This document shows, in pieces, positions 62,542 through 64,000 of a DNA stretch of 64,000 nt. Made by a program: the position numbers and the translations under genes. Below the pieces are notes generated by a model. That model ran no database searches. It was given only the letters and a program-made list of their open reading frames with translations, and was not told the origin of the DNA. Source of the stretch: Buchananella hordeovulneris (GTDB lineage Bacteria > Actinomycetota > Actinomycetes > Actinomycetales > Actinomycetaceae); the NCBI RefSeq assembly GCF_001907235.1, contig NZ_MQVS01000006.1, positions 62,001-126,000 on the forward strand. The letters run 5' to 3'. Each line of letters starts with the position of its first letter. Positions within the stretch are counted from its first letter, which is position 1.

Positions 62542-63558
62542 TCACCAGGCCCGATCGGGACGCGAACCCTGCCCGATGACGTTGGTGCCTGACGCGGTGT
62601 CCGACTTGATGTCGATCTTCCAACCGGTCAACCGGGCAGCCAGGCGGGCATTTTGCCCCTCCTTGCCGATCGCCAGGGACAGTTGATAGTCCGGAACAAT
62701 CACCCGCACCATCTTGGCGCGTTCGTCGACGACAGTCACGTTGCCTACCTTGGCCGGGCTGAGAGCATTGGCCACAAACCGGGTCGGGTCGCTGGACCAG
62801 TCGACGATGTCGATCTTTTCCCCATTGAGTTCCGCCATGACGGAACGCACCCGCGCTCCCATCTTGCCGATGCAGGCCGCCACGGCAGCGACATCAGGAT
62901 CGTGGGAGACCACCGCGATCTTGGTGCGATGCCCCGCCTCCCGGGCGATGGCTTTAATCTCCACCAGTCCGTCGGCGATCTGCGGCACCTCCTTTTCGAA
63001 CAGGCGCTGCACTAGGCCCGGGTGGGTGCGCGATAGCCGCACCTGCGCCCCCGCGTGGGCGCGCGCTACCTCAATGACGTAAGCCCGCAGCGGGGTGCCG
63101 TGTTCGTAGTTGTCGCCCGGCACCTGTTCCTCGGGCGGGAGCACCGCTTCGATGTCGTCCCCCAGGTCGACCTTCACCAGTCGCCGGTCTGCGGACTGCA
63201 CCACCCGCCCTGACACCAGCTGCCCGGTGGCGTCCTTGAACCGCCCGAATACCTTGGCGTCGTCCGCGTCGCGCAGCCGCTGCGCAATGATGGAACGCAC
63301 GGTGGCGGTGGCGATGCGACCAAAATGCGCCGGGGTGTCGTCGAACTCGCCAATGACGTTGCCTTCTTCGTCCACTTCCGGAGCCAGCACGACCACCTGG
63401 CCGGAGGTCTGGTTGACTGTCACCCGCGCCCCCCGGATGGCCCCCGGCACCTGGGCGTAGGCCTTGAGAAGAGCCACTTCGATGGCATCAACGAGCGTGT
63501 CGACAGACACCCCCAGTTCGTCGCCCACCACTTTCAGTTGGGTCATGTCGATGTCCAT
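62542..63558 (-). CDS. nusA: Transcription termination/antitermination protein NusA
   Basis: A 338-residue NusA with the RNA-polymerase-binding N-terminal domain, an S1 domain (about 130-200) and two KH domains ending in LSLAIGKEGQNARLAARLTGW. The acidic C-terminal repeats of E. coli NusA are absent, as in other Gram-positives. GAGGAGG lies seven bases before the ATG. It is the second gene of the rimP operon, 11 bases after rimP. Confidence 0.96.
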   Translation of the reverse strand: MDIDMTQLKVVGDELGVSVDTLVDAIEVALLKAYAQVPGAIRGARVTVNQTSGQVVVLAPEVDEEGNVIGEFDDTPAHFGRIATATVRSIIAQRLRDADDAKVFGRFKDATGQLVSGRVVQSADRRLVKVDLGDDIEAVLPPEEQVPGDNYEHGTPLRAYVIEVARAHAGAQVRLSRTHPGLVQRLFEKEVPQIADGLVEIKAIAREAGHRTKIAVVSHDPDVAAVAACIGKMGARVRSVMAELNGEKIDIVDWSSDPTRFVANALSPAKVGNVTVVDERAKMVRVIVPDYQLSLAIGKEGQNARLAARLTGWKIDIKSDTASGTNVIGQGSRPDRAW

Positions 63559-63569
63559 GGGTTTCCTCC

Positions 63570-64000
63570 TCAGTCCTCGTCACGCTTGAATTCGAGCTCG
63601 ACCTGGGCCCCAGCCACGTCGGTCACCGAATAGGTCTGCCCCCCGATGTGGACGACGTCGTCGGTTGCCTGTTCGAGGCGTCCGCGGACCTGTTGGCCCG
63701 CCACCTCGGCCACCACCAGGCGCCCGACCGCCCGCCGGAAGTGCCGCGGGGTGGTCAACCGCCGCTCGGCCCCCGGCGTGGACACCTCCAGGGTGTAGCG
63801 TTCGGCGATCGGGTCTGCCTCGTCCAGGGCCGCAGAGATGGCGCGCGTGACCGTATCCAACTGGTCGCTGTCGACACCGCCCGGCCCGTCGGGCAGATCG
63901 ACCACCACCCGCACGACGGTGAACCTTCCTTGCTTGGTGATCTGCACCCCTTCCAGATACAGCCCCGCCCCAGTCACTACGTCAGCGAGCTGCTCCTCGA
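63570..64000 (-). CDS. rimP: Ribosome maturation factor RimP, 5'-partial
   Basis: The C-terminal 143 codons of RimP, a 30S assembly factor. VDLPDGPGGVDSDQLDTVTRA and ERYTLEVSTPGAERRLTTP are the family signatures, followed by the C-terminal Sm-like domain. The frame is open to the last base of the window (codons for E-E-Q-L-A-D precede the first internal GTG at 63977), so the start lies outside. Full-length RimP is about 150-190 residues, so little is missing. Confidence 0.93.
   Translation of the reverse strand, partial: EEQLADVVTGAGLYLEGVQITKQGRFTVVRVVVDLPDGPGGVDSDQLDTVTRAISAALDEADPIAERYTLEVSTPGAERRLTTPRHFRRAVGRLVVAEVAGQQVRGRLEQATDDVVHIGGQTYSVTDVAGAQVELEFKRDED

Noticed and set aside
1-64000. 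CRISPR array, prophage or complete insertion sequence.
   Set aside because: No regularly spaced repeats, no phage structural or integrase genes, and no transposase with a catalytic core were found on either strand.

Overview
The window looks like a chromosomal segment of a high-G+C Gram-positive bacterium of the Actinomycetota, most likely an Actinomycetaceae-type organism. This placement is inferred from gene content and order, not from a marker-gene search. The support is an almost continuous actinobacterial housekeeping block on the minus strand (rimP-nusA-ylxR-infB ... rbfA-truB-ribF-rpsO-pnp-M16 peptidase-dapB ... dapA-rnj-ftsK-pgsA-clgR-DUF3046-recA-recX-miaB-miaA-dapF-hflX-DinG-like helicase-ldh, then lexA and nrdR), very high GC, SOS boxes of the CGAAC-N4-GTTCG type, and many GTG starts overlapping the upstream stop (GTGA, ATGA, TGATG).

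Layout. 1-12 kb (plus strand): a HelD-like helicase, serA, two tandem acyl-CoA ligases behind a palindromic operator candidate, and two secreted NagZ-like GH3 hydrolases, the second with three CWB2 cell-wall repeats. 12-14 kb: nrdR, a small membrane protein in the DivS/Rv2719c position, and lexA, with three SOS boxes in the divergent promoter region. 14-28 kb: ldh, a DinG-type helicase, hflX, a methyltransferase, an OmpA-like lipoprotein, dapF-miaA, a YbjN-like protein, and a recA-recX-cinA-miaB operon whose promoter region has both a LexA box and a RecA-NDp (PafBC-type) promoter. 27.5-30 kb: a luciferase-like monooxygenase/FMN reductase/MarR operon with an inverted repeat filling its promoter spacer. 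30-39 kb: DUF3046, clgR, pgsA, capA, ftsK, a PfkB kinase, rnj, dapA.

39-46.3 kb is the accessory part: a GNAT, an exported alpha/beta hydrolase, an aldo/keto reductase, two remnants resembling the 5' end of an IS982-type transposase, a short WD40 protein with an internal 46-codon duplication, dapB, and an AAA ATPase coupled to a truncated TOPRIM-like gene. The ATPase pair sits between dapB and the M16 peptidase, a place where these two core genes are usually adjacent. 46-54 kb: M16 peptidase, pnp, rpsO, an unknown protein, ribF, a tiny Cys-rich protein, truB, rbfA. 54-59 kb: an overlapping operon of SLC13 transporter, soluble histidine kinase with a cyclic-nucleotide-binding-like domain, and receiver-only regulator, then rarD; these split infB from rbfA. 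59-64 kb: infB, ylxR, nusA and a rimP cut by the window edge.

Functionally the window combines diaminopimelate synthesis (dapA, dapB, dapF), the SOS regulon core (lexA, recA, recX, DivS-like), RNA decay and ribosome assembly (rnj, pnp, rbfA, infB, nusA, rimP) and tRNA modification (miaA, miaB, truB). I saw no tRNA, rRNA, CRISPR array or complete insertion sequence. The longest stretch without a confident gene is 42618-43235, which holds only the transposase-like remnants and inverted repeats; the 213 bases at 43785-43997 show nothing I can name.
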